DNA of 64,000 nucleotides from DTU015 sp012837895 (GCA_050952085.1 JBMNKH010000007.1:1-64000); one strand, 5' to 3'. Shown: positions 41,265 through 50,726, numbered from the stretch's first letter. The notes: generated from the sequence alone by a model not told the origin. Translations and numbers: made by a program.

Positions 41265-42029
41265 ATGTTGATTGAAGGGCGTGTGTTTACTCTTGTACTC
41301 GTCATAGTATTCACCGCAGCCATCTTGTATCTGGCCAGGGAATTAGACTCAGGAAAGCGGGAAGTAGCCTTGGCCAGGACGCCCGTTTTCGATGCCATGG
41401 ATGAAGCGGTTGGGCGCGCAGCAGAGATGGGAAGGCCCGTCCACTACACATTTGGGACGGGAGAGATGGATGCCAGCGTTTTTGCTTCGTTCAAGATACT
41501 CGGGTATGTAGTTTCCAAGTGTGCCAAAATGGATGTAGGTATGATTGTGACTCTTGCTTGGGCCGAGGAATTTCCCATGGCAGAAGAGATCGTAAAAAAC
41601 GCTTGGCGAAACGAAGGTAAGACGGACAAATGCCGGCCCGATTTTGTCAGGTACCTTTCCCGCAGTTTCAGCTACACAACCGGCATTTTCGCCGTAATGG
41701 TGAGGGAACGCCCTGCGGCAAACTTCGCCATCGGGCCCTTTTACAATGAATCGCTGCTAATTCCTACTGCCGGGCGGCGGGTAGGCGCTATGCAGATAGG
41801 CAGGACAGCTGTCACAATTCAGGTCCCATTCTTGGTTGCCACGTGTGACTATACCCTCGTAGGTGAGGATATGATGGTAGCCGGTGCCTACCTATCCGGT
41901 ACACCGCTGGAAATCGCTTCTGTTGCTGCGCAGGATGTGGCTAAGTGTGGTGCCATCATCCTTTGCATACTAGGATGTCTCCTAAACTTGTTCGGTTCTC
42001 AGGCTATCAGCAATTTGTTGTCGCTGTGA
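41265..42029 (+). CDS. Membrane protein of unknown function, DUF6754-like (module gene 1)
   Basis: 254 residues. One N-terminal transmembrane helix (VFTLVLVIVFTAAILYLA), then a large soluble region: RTPVFDAMDEAVGRAAEMGR near residue 40, VHYTFGTGEMDASVFASFKI, VSKCAKMDVGMIVTLAWAEE, and GRRVGAMQIGRT, and a C-terminal helix (CGAIILCILGCLLNLFG). This layout resembles DUF6754 proteins. ATG after GAAAGGAGGGAAAACCA. First of four tightly spaced genes encoding membrane proteins, each with its own ribosome site and gaps of 15-20 bases. Function unknown. Confidence 0.75.
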   Translation: MLIEGRVFTLVLVIVFTAAILYLARELDSGKREVALARTPVFDAMDEAVGRAAEMGRPVHYTFGTGEMDASVFASFKILGYVVSKCAKMDVGMIVTLAWAEEFPMAEEIVKNAWRNEGKTDKCRPDFVRYLSRSFSYTTGIFAVMVRERPAANFAIGPFYNESLLIPTAGRRVGAMQIGRTAVTIQVPFLVATCDYTLVGEDMMVAGAYLSGTPLEIASVAAQDVAKCGAIILCILGCLLNLFGSQAISNLLSL

Positions 42030-42045
42030 TAAGGGGGATACCATA

Positions 42046-42666
42046 TTGAAAACTGAATTGCCAGTCTTGGTTGCCTTCATTGTAGGGACCATAATCGTGG
42101 TGTCCTACTTCTTGAATATTCCCACACTGCAAGTAACAGCAGAAGCATTGATTAACTGGGCAGTGATACTCTCTGGTTTTGCCCTTGGTTTAGGAGTCAT
42201 CAACCTGCTTCAAGTTCACTCCAAGAACATAGCGATGAAGAGCTCCAAATGGGGGCTTAGTGTTTGGCTTATTCTCGTGATGGTCGTGACCTTTGTGATT
42301 GGGATCACGCAGGGAACCCAGAGCCCAGTATATTCGTTTATGTTCAACAACGTTTACACTGCGCTCGGTGCGACTGTGTTTGCTCTCCATGCCTTTTTCC
42401 TACCTGCTGCCGCCTTTAAGGCCTTTAGAATCACCAGCCTTGAATCGGGAATATTTCTCTTAGCAGGCGTTTTGGTGATGTTGGGGCAAATAGGTATAGG
42501 AACTGCAATATGGGACCAATTCCCGGCTATTAAGTCATGGATAATGAATGTTCCCAATTCATCCGCCATGCGTGGGATTACCATAACAGCAGCTTTAGGA
42601 TTGGCATCGACCGGGTTGCGAATCATTCTAGGCCTCGACAGGACTTATCTAGGCTCAGCAGAGTGA
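42046..42666 (+). CDS. Six-helix membrane protein (module gene 2)
   Basis: 206 residues, TTG start after AAGGGGGATACCATA. Six hydrophobic segments fill almost the whole protein (for example VAFIVGTIIVVSYFL, WAVILSGFALGLGVINLLQV, ITAALGLASTGLRIILGL). One loop, HSKNIAMKSSKWGLS, is basic and presumably cytoplasmic. No transporter signature is seen. Its position between two proteins with large soluble domains suggests that it is the membrane core of a complex. Confidence 0.7.
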   Translation: MKTELPVLVAFIVGTIIVVSYFLNIPTLQVTAEALINWAVILSGFALGLGVINLLQVHSKNIAMKSSKWGLSVWLILVMVVTFVIGITQGTQSPVYSFMFNNVYTALGATVFALHAFFLPAAAFKAFRITSLESGIFLLAGVLVMLGQIGIGTAIWDQFPAIKSWIMNVPNSSAMRGITITAALGLASTGLRIILGLDRTYLGSAE

Positions 42667-42681
42667 AAGGACGCGGTACAA

Positions 42682-43518
42682 ATGACGCAGTTTCTAAGGA
42701 AACTCGATGATATCGACGATAGGATTATACATGTTATTATCGGGTTGTCTGTTCTACTTCCTCTAATCAGGCCAATTCAGCTGCCATTAAGCCCGAGCGA
42801 TATGTCGATGGATGCTTTTGAGGCAATCAACTCTATGCCGCCAGGTTCCAGGATGTTTCTCATAACTGAAGTCGAACCAACCACTGCTGCAGAACTCTTT
42901 CCTCAATTGGTGGCGGTTCACCGGCACGCTATGTCCAAGGGGGTACGCGTAATCTATGCTTGTACCAGTCCGGGGTCGCCCCCCTTCTTAACGGGCGTGG
43001 TCAATGACTGGCAGGAAAAGTATTCCTATGAGTATGGCAAAGATGTGGTGATTCTGCCCTTCAGGGCAGGCGGCGAGTCTGTTGTGGTTCAGATCGGGCA
43101 GAATTTTGGAGGATTGTACGATCAAGACTATCGCGGTGACTCTTTGGCTGGAATGGAGATAATGCAGGGGATTTCTGACATAGAAGATGTCGACTTAGTT
43201 GTGTCTATAGGAGGCGCAGAATTATACCGGTGGGTGGTAAGGCATATCCAGGCACCCACAGGGCTCCCCACGATAGTGGGCTGTACTGCAGTAATGACAA
43301 CCTTCGTGGTTCCCTTCTATAGCTCAGGGCAGTTTGTGGGCATCATATCGGGGCTTGGGGGAGCCGCTGATTACGAGTACCTAGCCGGTGTGCCTGGAGC
43401 AGGAACTTCAGGGATGGATGCGCAATCATTAGGTCACATGGTCTTGTTGATACTTGTTGCGCTCGGCAATATCAGTGCTTTTCTGCTGAAAAGAGATAGC
43501 AATAACAAGGGCAATTGA
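42682..43518 (+). CDS. Membrane-anchored soluble-domain protein, DUF6754-like (module gene 3)
   Basis: 278 residues. A hydrophobic N-terminal helix (residues about 12-35), a large Rossmann-like soluble domain (ITEVEPTTAAELFPQLVAVH, GVRVIYACTSPGSPPFL, DVVILPFRAGGESVVVQIGQ, DVDLVVSIGGAELYRWV), then a C-terminal helix (LGHMVLLILVALGNISAFLL). It looks distantly related to module gene 1: both end in a final helix and share the region before it (VVPFYSSGQFVGIISGLGGA versus IQVPFLVATCDYTLVGED). ATG 42682. Part of the four-gene module. Confidence 0.72.
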   Translation: MTQFLRKLDDIDDRIIHVIIGLSVLLPLIRPIQLPLSPSDMSMDAFEAINSMPPGSRMFLITEVEPTTAAELFPQLVAVHRHAMSKGVRVIYACTSPGSPPFLTGVVNDWQEKYSYEYGKDVVILPFRAGGESVVVQIGQNFGGLYDQDYRGDSLAGMEIMQGISDIEDVDLVVSIGGAELYRWVVRHIQAPTGLPTIVGCTAVMTTFVVPFYSSGQFVGIISGLGGAADYEYLAGVPGAGTSGMDAQSLGHMVLLILVALGNISAFLLKRDSNNKGN

Positions 43519-43538
43519 GGTAGGAAGGAGGTAGCTAG

Positions 43539-44147
43539 GTGATAAGTAGTGATTTTGGCGTATGGGTCGGTGCCTTTTTCACCCTTGCGATTTTCAGTTA
43601 CCTGTTCAAAGGAAACATCGTCTTTGAGTTCGCAGAACACACTTTCATAGGTTTTTCGGCAGCCCACTTTTTTGTGGAAGGGTACCACAATATAATCAAC
43701 ATGGCAGTACGGCCTATGCAGGAAGGCCAGGTGTCATGGATAATCCCTATCATTCTTGGGGTGTTCCTGTTTGCCCGTTACGTGCCCAGTATATCATGGT
43801 TATCTAGGTTTCCTGTTGCGATAATGGTTGCCATAGTGTCTGCTGCGCAGATACGCGGGACACTTCACGCTGAATTTGTCAGCCAGATTGCAGCTACTAC
43901 TGAGTTGAATATTCTCGAGCTTAGCGATCTGATATTTCTAATAGGCGTAGTCACAGTTGCTACCTACTTCCTGTATCTCAAACGTCTTCGTGAGTCGAGG
44001 GTTCTAAGTGCTACAAGTCGTATAGGCAGGTACTTTCTGATGGTGGCTTTCGGTGCTTCTCTTGGAACCACTGTCATGGGAAGATATTCGCTTCTCATAG
44101 GCCGGTTGCAGTTCCTGTTTGGTGACTGGATTAAGCTGATCAAATAG
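43539..44147 (+). CDS. Membrane protein (module gene 4)
   Basis: 202 residues, GTG start after AAGGAGGTAGCTAG. About six transmembrane helices (VGAFFTLAIFSYLFKGN, IIPIILGVFLFARYV, LIFLIGVVTVATYFLYLK) with conserved-looking polar spots in the first third: EHTFIGFSAAHFFVEGYHNI contains one Glu and three His within a membrane-border stretch, a possible metal or quinone site. The C-terminal tail is short and cytoplasmic. Last gene of the module, 123 bases before hutU. Confidence 0.7.
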   Translation: MISSDFGVWVGAFFTLAIFSYLFKGNIVFEFAEHTFIGFSAAHFFVEGYHNIINMAVRPMQEGQVSWIIPIILGVFLFARYVPSISWLSRFPVAIMVAIVSAAQIRGTLHAEFVSQIAATTELNILELSDLIFLIGVVTVATYFLYLKRLRESRVLSATSRIGRYFLMVAFGASLGTTVMGRYSLLIGRLQFLFGDWIKLIK

Positions 44148-44270
44148 GTAATATTTGATATGTTGAAGTAGAAGAGTTGTGTTGCGCAGGTCTGAGGATT
44201 CCTACAATTCTGGGAACAGAGTCGGGGATTCCTATAAGCCTGATGATCAAGAGCAGGGGAGGTAGTTGGT

Positions 44271-45923
44271 ATGACAAAACGTGTAGTAAGGGCACCAAGG
44301 GGAACAGCATTGTCGTGTAAAGGCTGGGAACAGGAAGCCGCGATGAGAATGCTAATGAACAACCTTGATCCTGATGTGGCAGAGAAGCCTGATGAACTTA
44401 TAGTCTACGGTGGCACAGGCAAAGCAGCGCGCAATTGGGAGGCATTTGACGCCATTATCGGGAGCCTCAAGCAACTTGAGTCGGATGAGACCCTTCTTGT
44501 ACAGTCAGGCAAGCCGGTTGGGGTTTTCAAGACCCACGAGCAGGCACCAAGAGTCCTTATAGCTAATGCATTGCTCGTTCCGGCCTGGGCAACCTGGGAG
44601 CAGTTCCGTGAGCTTGAGCGGCAAGGACTCACCATGTACGGGCAGATGACTGCGGGAAGCTGGATTTACATAGGAGCTCAGGGGATTCTCCAGGGTACTT
44701 ACGAGACGATCGCAGAAGCTGCAAGGCAGCATTTCGGAGGAAGTTTGAAAGGTAAACTGGTTGTCACTGCCGGATTGGGCGGTATGGGTGGTGCCCAGCC
44801 TCTTGCCATCACCATGAATGAAGGTGTTGCGCTTGTTGTGGAAGTTGATCCGTGGAGGATCAAGCGCCGGTTAGACACTGGTTACTGCGACATGCAAGCC
44901 AGGGATTTGGATCACGCGCTCCAGCTTGTTGAAGATGCTTTGGCTAAAGGTGAGCCCAAGTCAGTGGCGGTACTGGGGAATGCTGCAGAAATCCACCCTG
45001 AGCTTGTAAGACGTGGTGTGGTACCGGATCTGGTGACAGACCAGACATCGGCCCATGACCTGCTTGGCGGGTACGTTCCGGCGGGCCTGACCTTGGAAGA
45101 AGCGTATGCCCTGCGCGATAGCGACCCTGATGAGTATATACGCAGGGCTACTGAAAGCGTGGTAGTTCACGTACAGGCCATGCTTGAATGGCAGAAGAAG
45201 GGCTCCATCGTCTTTGACTACGGCAACAATATAAGGCAACAGGCGTTTTCAGCAGGACTCGAAGACGCGTTTAACTTCCCCGGATTTGTCCCTGCGTTTA
45301 TCCGTCCCATGTTCTGCGAAGGCAGCGGGCCTTTCAGGTGGGTCGCGTTGTCGGGAGATCCGGCTGACATTTACCGCACAGATGAAGCCCTCATTGAAGC
45401 GTTTCCCGAGAACGAGAGCATGATCAGGTGGCTCAAGATGGCCCGGGAGAAAGTGCAGTTCCAGGGACTCCCCTCAAGGATATGTTGGCTAAGCTACGGC
45501 CAGCGGGCAAAGGCAGGGCTTATCTTCAATGAACTAGTAAGAAAAGGCGAGCTTAAAGCGCCCATAGTCATCGGCAGGGACCACCTGGACAGCGGAAGCG
45601 TGGCCTCTCCAAACCGCGAAACCGAATCAATGAAAGACGGTTCAGATGCCATTGCCGACTGGCCCATCCTCAATGCACTGGTCAATACTGCGGCGGGCGC
45701 CAGCTGGGTATCCGTACATCATGGCGGCGGGGTCGGGATTGGATACTCAATCCATGCAGGTATGGTAGTAGTGGCAGATGGCACTGAGCGTGCTGCAGCC
45801 AAACTGGAGAGGGTTCTGACCACTGATCCGGGTACAGGTGTAATGCGCCACGTTGATGCAGGCTATGAAAAAGCCATACAGACTGCGAAAGAGAAGGGTG
45901 TAAAGATCCCCATGTTAGAGTAG
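44271..45923 (+). CDS. hutU: Urocanate hydratase
   Basis: 550 residues, canonical length. Converts urocanate to 4-imidazolone-5-propionate using tightly bound NAD. Starts VRAPRGTALSCKGWEQEAAM; also LMNNLDPDVAEKP, the GGTGKAARNWEAF motif, LERQGLTMYGQMTAGSWIYI, GLGGMGGAQPLA (NAD-binding), the Cys active-site zone in DQTSAHDLLGGYVP, and VHHGGGVGIGYSIHAGMVVV. ATG after GGGGAGGTAGTTGGT. First gene of a histidine-degradation operon. Confidence 0.97.
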   Translation: MTKRVVRAPRGTALSCKGWEQEAAMRMLMNNLDPDVAEKPDELIVYGGTGKAARNWEAFDAIIGSLKQLESDETLLVQSGKPVGVFKTHEQAPRVLIANALLVPAWATWEQFRELERQGLTMYGQMTAGSWIYIGAQGILQGTYETIAEAARQHFGGSLKGKLVVTAGLGGMGGAQPLAITMNEGVALVVEVDPWRIKRRLDTGYCDMQARDLDHALQLVEDALAKGEPKSVAVLGNAAEIHPELVRRGVVPDLVTDQTSAHDLLGGYVPAGLTLEEAYALRDSDPDEYIRRATESVVVHVQAMLEWQKKGSIVFDYGNNIRQQAFSAGLEDAFNFPGFVPAFIRPMFCEGSGPFRWVALSGDPADIYRTDEALIEAFPENESMIRWLKMAREKVQFQGLPSRICWLSYGQRAKAGLIFNELVRKGELKAPIVIGRDHLDSGSVASPNRETESMKDGSDAIADWPILNALVNTAAGASWVSVHHGGGVGIGYSIHAGMVVVADGTERAAAKLERVLTTDPGTGVMRHVDAGYEKAIQTAKEKGVKIPMLE

Positions 45924-45964
45924 GTGTTAAAGCCAGCGGTTAGGCCTGAAGGAGCATGGTATCC

Positions 45965-47485
45965 ATGACGATTGCGGTAGACGGAAATCCTAAGACAATT
46001 CAAGAAATAGCTAAGGTGGCGTTTGACCGGGAACAGGTTGAGATCCCCCCGGAGACCTGGAACAAGATGCAAGCCTCACGCCAGATCGTTGAAGATATCG
46101 TATCCCATAAGAACCGGGTATACGGGATTAACACGGGGTTTGGGAAGTTTGCTGACGTGGCCATATCAGTTGAAAACATAAGAAAACTCCAAACCAACCT
46201 GGTCTTAAGCCATGCAGTAGCTGTAGGCGAGGTGTTTTCTGAAGCTGAAGTGCGGGCTGCAATGTTTCTCAGGGCAAATGCCCTTGCCAAAGGGATGTCA
46301 GGCATCAGGCCTGAGGTGGTGCAAACCCTTTGCGACCTGCTGAACAAGAATGTCGTGCCGCATGTGCCTCAACAGGGTTCAGTGGGAGCCAGCGGCGATC
46401 TAGCCCCTCTTTCCCATATCTCTTTGGTGCTATTGGGCAAGGGTCACGCGTTTTACGAGGGGGAATTGCTTTCCGGGCAGGATGCTCTAGACCGTGCCAG
46501 GATTGCACCGGTTCAGCTTGAAGCAAAAGAAGGGTTGGCGTTGACCAACGGGGTTCAGATGACTGCCGGAGTGCTTGCCCTCGCGGTACATATGGGATAT
46601 CAGCTGGCAAGGGCAGCTGATATTATTGCAAGTTTGACGGGTCAAGCTTTGCAAGTAGTGCGGGATGCTTACGACCCATGGATCACATCATTGCGGCCCC
46701 ACGCAGGAGCACAAGCAGTAGCCGAAAACCTCAGGGCTTTGCTTGAAGGGTCGCGATTGACAACAACTTCGGGTGAGATAAGAGTTCAGGATCCTTACGT
46801 GTTGCGGTGCATACCTCAGGTCCACGGGGCTGTGAGGCAAGCACTGGACCATGCGAAATCTGTAGTTCAAATCGAGTCAGGTTCCGCCACTGACAACCCG
46901 TTAGTCTTGCCTGACGGCAGGGTGGTGTCCGGCGGCAACTTCCATGGACAACCTCTGGCTGTTGCCGGTGATTATCTAGGCTTAGCCCTGTGTTCCTTTG
47001 GCAATATGTCAGAGAGGCGTATTGCCAGGATGATGGACCACAACAAGACGGGGTCGCCTGCTTTCCTCACCGAACACGGCGGGCTGAACTCGGGGTTCAT
47101 GATTATGCAGTATACAGCTGCTTCCTTAGCATCTGAGTGCAAGTCACTGGCTCATCCTGCCAGTGTGGATACTATCCCCACTTCAGCTGACCAGGAAGAT
47201 CATGTGAGTATGTCCACAACTGCCGCCAGAAAAGCCAGGGAGATAGTTAACAACGTGTCTTACATCCTGGCAATTGAGTATCTCGGTGCCTGCCAGGCAC
47301 TTGAATTCCGGAGTCCGGTACTCCTGTCCAAAGCGGGCAAGGCTGCGTATGAACTCTTGCGTGTCCACGTACCTCGGCTTCACGAAGACAGGGAAATGCA
47401 CCGTGACATACAGCAGGCCAGGAACTTGATTGTATCAGGATCTTTGGAGAACGCAGTTTTGCAGGTGATTGAGCAGCTGCGCTAG
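45965..47485 (+). CDS. hutH: Histidine ammonia-lyase
   Basis: 506 residues. Deaminates histidine to urocanate. The MIO prosthetic group forms from Ala142-Ser143-Gly144 in GSVGASGDLAPLSH. Other signs: YGINTGFGKF, SGSATDNPLV, GGNFHGQPLA and DQEDHVSMSTTAARK. I take ATG 45965, ten bases after AAGGAG; ATG 45956 would be too close to it. It lies 41 bases after hutU. Confidence 0.97.
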   Translation: MTIAVDGNPKTIQEIAKVAFDREQVEIPPETWNKMQASRQIVEDIVSHKNRVYGINTGFGKFADVAISVENIRKLQTNLVLSHAVAVGEVFSEAEVRAAMFLRANALAKGMSGIRPEVVQTLCDLLNKNVVPHVPQQGSVGASGDLAPLSHISLVLLGKGHAFYEGELLSGQDALDRARIAPVQLEAKEGLALTNGVQMTAGVLALAVHMGYQLARAADIIASLTGQALQVVRDAYDPWITSLRPHAGAQAVAENLRALLEGSRLTTTSGEIRVQDPYVLRCIPQVHGAVRQALDHAKSVVQIESGSATDNPLVLPDGRVVSGGNFHGQPLAVAGDYLGLALCSFGNMSERRIARMMDHNKTGSPAFLTEHGGLNSGFMIMQYTAASLASECKSLAHPASVDTIPTSADQEDHVSMSTTAARKAREIVNNVSYILAIEYLGACQALEFRSPVLLSKAGKAAYELLRVHVPRLHEDREMHRDIQQARNLIVSGSLENAVLQVIEQLR

Positions 47486-47584
47486 AGTCAGCTGCGGCCG
47501 GATGAGCGTATTTGGGGTTTGCGATGCAGTGGATGAGGAATACGGCTAATGACTGATGGTCGACGAAACTGGGAGGGGACAAGG

Positions 47585-48997
47585 ATGGAGCCATCGATTG
47601 AACGCTGGATAGAGGCAAACAAGTCAGAACTGACTTCAATATCTGATGGGATTTGGGCCTATGCCGAACTTGGTTTGGCCGAGCACAAATCATCCAAACT
47701 CCAAATGGAATACCTTCAAGAGCAAGGCTTCACGATTGAAGCGGGTGTAGGTGGTATGGCAACTGCCTTCGTGGCTTCCTGGGGCAAAGGTAAGCCTGTA
47801 ATTGGTTTCCTTGGTGAATTTGATGCTCTGCCTATGGTGTCCAACAAAGCTGTGCCTTACAAGGACCCGCTGGCTGAAGGAGCTCCAGGGCACGGGTGCG
47901 GGCACAACCTCCTGGGTGTAGCATCCATGGGCGGTGCTGTCGCGCTCAAACAAGTCATGGAGAGCAAGGGACTGCCAGGTACAGTGCGTTACTACGGATG
48001 CCCTGCTGAAGAAAGTTCTTTCGGCAAGACTTGGATGGTCAGGGACGGGGCATTCGATGATGTAGATATTGCGCTGACTTGGCATCCTGGGAACACTAAC
48101 GCAGTTAGGAACAGCTCGAGCCTTGCTGACCTCGTTCTGAAGTTCAATTTCTACGGCAAGACCGCCCATGCTGCCGGCGACCCATGGAATGGCCGGAGCG
48201 CTCTCGACGGGGTTGAACTGATGAACGCAGGCATTGAGCGGATGCGGGAGCATATGCGGTTGGACAGCAGGGTGCATTACGTGATTTCACACGGGGGAGG
48301 AGCTCCCAATGTGGTGCCTGATTTTGCCCAGAACTTTTTCGACGTTCGTGCAGCTGACATCCCTGAGCTCAAAAGAATGCACAGTTGGGTCTTGGATATC
48401 GCCAAAGGCGCTGCGCTGATGACACAGACACGGTTTGAAGAAGTGTTCTTAGGTTATGCAGCTAATGTGATTCCTAACAGGGTGATTGCGAGGATACTAC
48501 ACTCGGTCATGGAACAGCTTGGCGTGCCTGAATGGAACGAGGAAGAACTCAAGTTTGCCGGGAAGATGCAGTCCCAGTTTGAGCCTGAACTTATCACCAG
48601 GACTGTTGAGCAATTTGAGGAAACAGGCATAACGCCGGGCCAGACCAAACTGTGTGACTTTGTCGTGCCATATAGCGACAGAATTGAAGGTGGGAGGGGC
48701 TCTACTGACGTTGGTGATGTGTCTTGGGTAGTGCCGACTGCCCAATTTACTACCGCATGCTATGCGCTGGGCATTCCCGGGCACAGCTGGGCAGTAACTT
48801 CGTGTTCCGGGATGAGCATAGGCCACAAGGGAATGCTGTATGCCGCCAAGATTCTAGGCATAACAGGTTACCGGTTCATGACCTGCGCGGGGCTTAGAGA
48901 TAAGGCGCGGGCTGAATGGGAGCACCAGCTAAAGGGGAGGAAGTATGAAAGCTTGATTCCGCCTGAGATAAAGGTACCACCCTTGCCTTTTGAGTAA
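47585..48997 (+). CDS. M20 family amidohydrolase (AbgB-like) inside the hut operon
   Basis: 470 residues. Di-metal M20 hydrolase: FLGEFDALP, GAPGHGCGHNLLG (metal site), GCPAEESSFGKTW (catalytic Glu), TWHPGNTNAVRNSSSLADLV, FYGKTAHAAGDPWNGRSALD, STDVGDVSWVVP, and GIPGHSWAVTSCSGMSIGHK. It resembles p-aminobenzoyl-glutamate hydrolase subunit B and is a paralogue of the broken gene at 731. ATG after GGGAGGGGACAAGG. It lies where hutI would be expected between hutH and the formiminotransferase; whether it acts in histidine breakdown or releases amino acids from peptides or folate is open. Confidence 0.92.
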   Translation: MEPSIERWIEANKSELTSISDGIWAYAELGLAEHKSSKLQMEYLQEQGFTIEAGVGGMATAFVASWGKGKPVIGFLGEFDALPMVSNKAVPYKDPLAEGAPGHGCGHNLLGVASMGGAVALKQVMESKGLPGTVRYYGCPAEESSFGKTWMVRDGAFDDVDIALTWHPGNTNAVRNSSSLADLVLKFNFYGKTAHAAGDPWNGRSALDGVELMNAGIERMREHMRLDSRVHYVISHGGGAPNVVPDFAQNFFDVRAADIPELKRMHSWVLDIAKGAALMTQTRFEEVFLGYAANVIPNRVIARILHSVMEQLGVPEWNEEELKFAGKMQSQFEPELITRTVEQFEETGITPGQTKLCDFVVPYSDRIEGGRGSTDVGDVSWVVPTAQFTTACYALGIPGHSWAVTSCSGMSIGHKGMLYAAKILGITGYRFMTCAGLRDKARAEWEHQLKGRKYESLIPPEIKVPPLPFE

Positions 48998-49025
48998 GCT
49001 ATCAACTTGTAAGGAGGCTGGATAT

Positions 49026-49919
49026 ATGGAACAGCAGGTAGTCGAATGCATACCCAACTTCAGCGAGGGCAAGGACCAATCGGTCCTGGATGCAATAGTC
49101 GGTGTGATCAAGGAGTCAGGGTGCAATGTATTGGACGCATCCATGGACCCAAGCCACAACCGTTCAGTTGTCACTTTTGTCGGGGCGCCTGATGACGTTG
49201 AAGAGGCGGCGTTTGCTGCTGCGAAAAAAGCGAGCGAGCTCATAGACATGGAAAAACATCATGGCGAACATCCTAGGATTGGCGCTACCGATGTGATACC
49301 TTTTGTTCCCATCCTGGGAGTTACCATGGAAGACTGTGTGGAGATGGCAAAGCGTACAGGCAAGCGGATAGGTGACGAGCTGGGCATACCTGTGTATCTT
49401 TACGCCAAGGCCGCAGCCAGGCCTGACCGTGTGCGCCTGCCCGATGTCAGGAGAGGCGAATACGAAGGGCTCAAAGAAGCCATCAAAACCGACCCTGACA
49501 GAAAACCTGATTTCGGGCCCGGGGAGCTCCACCCAACGGCAGGAGCTACTGCCGTGGCGGCAAGGCCTCCTCTTATAGCATTTAACGTTAACCTCAATAC
49601 AACTAATGTGAAAATTGCGCGTGCCATTGCCAGGCGGATAAGGGAGTCATCAGGTGGTCTTCCACACGTCCAAGCTATGGGGGTAACCATGGAAGACACC
49701 GGGCTTGCCCAGGTTACCATGAACCTATTGGACTACAGGGTGACTTCCATGGAACTTGTGTTCAGCAAGATTGAGGAAGAAGCGGCACGCAGAGGGGTGG
49801 AGATCGTCAATTCTGAGCTTATAGGGTTGGTTCCATTGGATGCCCTGCTGGATGTGGCATTTGCGCGTCTAAAGCTGGAAGGGTTCTCTAGACAAAGGAT
49901 CCTGGATCTAATCACCTGA
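49026..49919 (+). CDS. ftcD: Glutamate formiminotransferase
   Basis: 297 residues. Transfers the formimino group of N-formiminoglutamate to tetrahydrofolate, the final steps of histidine breakdown. Seen: VECIPNFSEGKDQSVLDAIV, DPSHNRSVVTFVG, HHGEHPRIGATDVIPFVP with the catalytic His, GPGELHPTAGATAVAARPPL, and PHVQAMGVTMEDTGLAQVTM. ATG after AAGGAGGCTGGATAT. It stands without a fused cyclodeaminase; that activity is encoded by the next gene. Confidence 0.96.
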   Translation: MEQQVVECIPNFSEGKDQSVLDAIVGVIKESGCNVLDASMDPSHNRSVVTFVGAPDDVEEAAFAAAKKASELIDMEKHHGEHPRIGATDVIPFVPILGVTMEDCVEMAKRTGKRIGDELGIPVYLYAKAAARPDRVRLPDVRRGEYEGLKEAIKTDPDRKPDFGPGELHPTAGATAVAARPPLIAFNVNLNTTNVKIARAIARRIRESSGGLPHVQAMGVTMEDTGLAQVTMNLLDYRVTSMELVFSKIEEEAARRGVEIVNSELIGLVPLDALLDVAFARLKLEGFSRQRILDLIT

Positions 49920-49990
49920 CGACATAACTTGGCGAGCACAATAAACGTCGAATCTGAGTGGATTGTGTTTAAGTCACAAGAAGTTGGGGG

Positions 49991-50626
49991 GTGGGGCTCT
50001 TGGACCTATCGAATTTCCTGGATGACTTAAGAGCTGATACCAGTGCACCGGGGGGAGGTGCGGCCTCTGCAGTTGCAGGTGCCATGGGTTGTGCCTTATT
50101 CCAGATGGTGGCAGGCATTACGTTGAAGTTGCCCAGGTTCACTCAGGGCCGTGACAAGCTTGACGAAATCCGGCAAGCCGCTGGCAGATTACATGCCAGG
50201 CTTCTGGCTCTGGCTGATGAAGATGCCGAAGCCTATAAGGGTGTGGAAAATGCTTTTAGGTTGCCCAAAGCTACTCCTGAAGAAAAGACCCGTCGGAGGA
50301 AGGCAATACAAGAGGCGTTCATTGAGGCAACCAAGTCCCCTTTGGAAACGGTGGATGCATGCATTGAAGCAATGGCACTCTTACCAGGCCTGCTCGAGTA
50401 CGGCAATCCAAATGCGATTACCGACATTGCCGTCGGATTCGTGTTGCTGGAGGCCGCCTTGTCGGGGGCGGCCATGAACGCGGAAGTTAACCTTGCTTCC
50501 GTAAAAGATGAAGAGTTCAAGAAAGCTAGTGCCGGGGCTCTTAAGATCGCCCGGGAACAAGCGGTATCTTACAGGCCCCAGCTAAGTGCAGCGCTGGAAC
50601 AAGCAGGACTTGGGCCGCTCATTTAA
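49991..50626 (+). CDS. fchA: Formiminotetrahydrofolate cyclodeaminase
   Basis: 211 residues of the FchA family. Completes formimino use by forming methenyl-tetrahydrofolate and ammonia. SAPGGGAASAVAGAMGCALF is the N-terminal family loop; AYRLP of the other copy corresponds to ENAFRLPKATPEEK here; SGAAMNAEVNLASVKDEEF is the conserved helix. GTG start after AAGTTGGGGGGTGGG-like sequence. It closes the histidine operon and is followed by a terminator. It is a paralogue of the folD-linked copy at 23113. Confidence 0.92.
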   Translation: MGLLDLSNFLDDLRADTSAPGGGAASAVAGAMGCALFQMVAGITLKLPRFTQGRDKLDEIRQAAGRLHARLLALADEDAEAYKGVENAFRLPKATPEEKTRRRKAIQEAFIEATKSPLETVDACIEAMALLPGLLEYGNPNAITDIAVGFVLLEAALSGAAMNAEVNLASVKDEEFKKASAGALKIAREQAVSYRPQLSAALEQAGLGPLI

Positions 50627-50692
50627 GCCGGCTGCCCGATAGGCTTTCAGGCACGGTATTCTCGAACTCGAAACTATATTCAGGCAAGAGTC

Positions 50693-50726
50693 TTGGGGAG
50701 TGGCATCAACCACTCCCTGTAGTTTT
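50693..50726 (+). terminator. Intrinsic terminator of the histidine operon
   Basis: GGGGAGTGG, six-base loop, CCACTCCC, then TGTAGTTTTC. It overlaps the stop region of the convergent YkvI gene. Confidence 0.75.
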
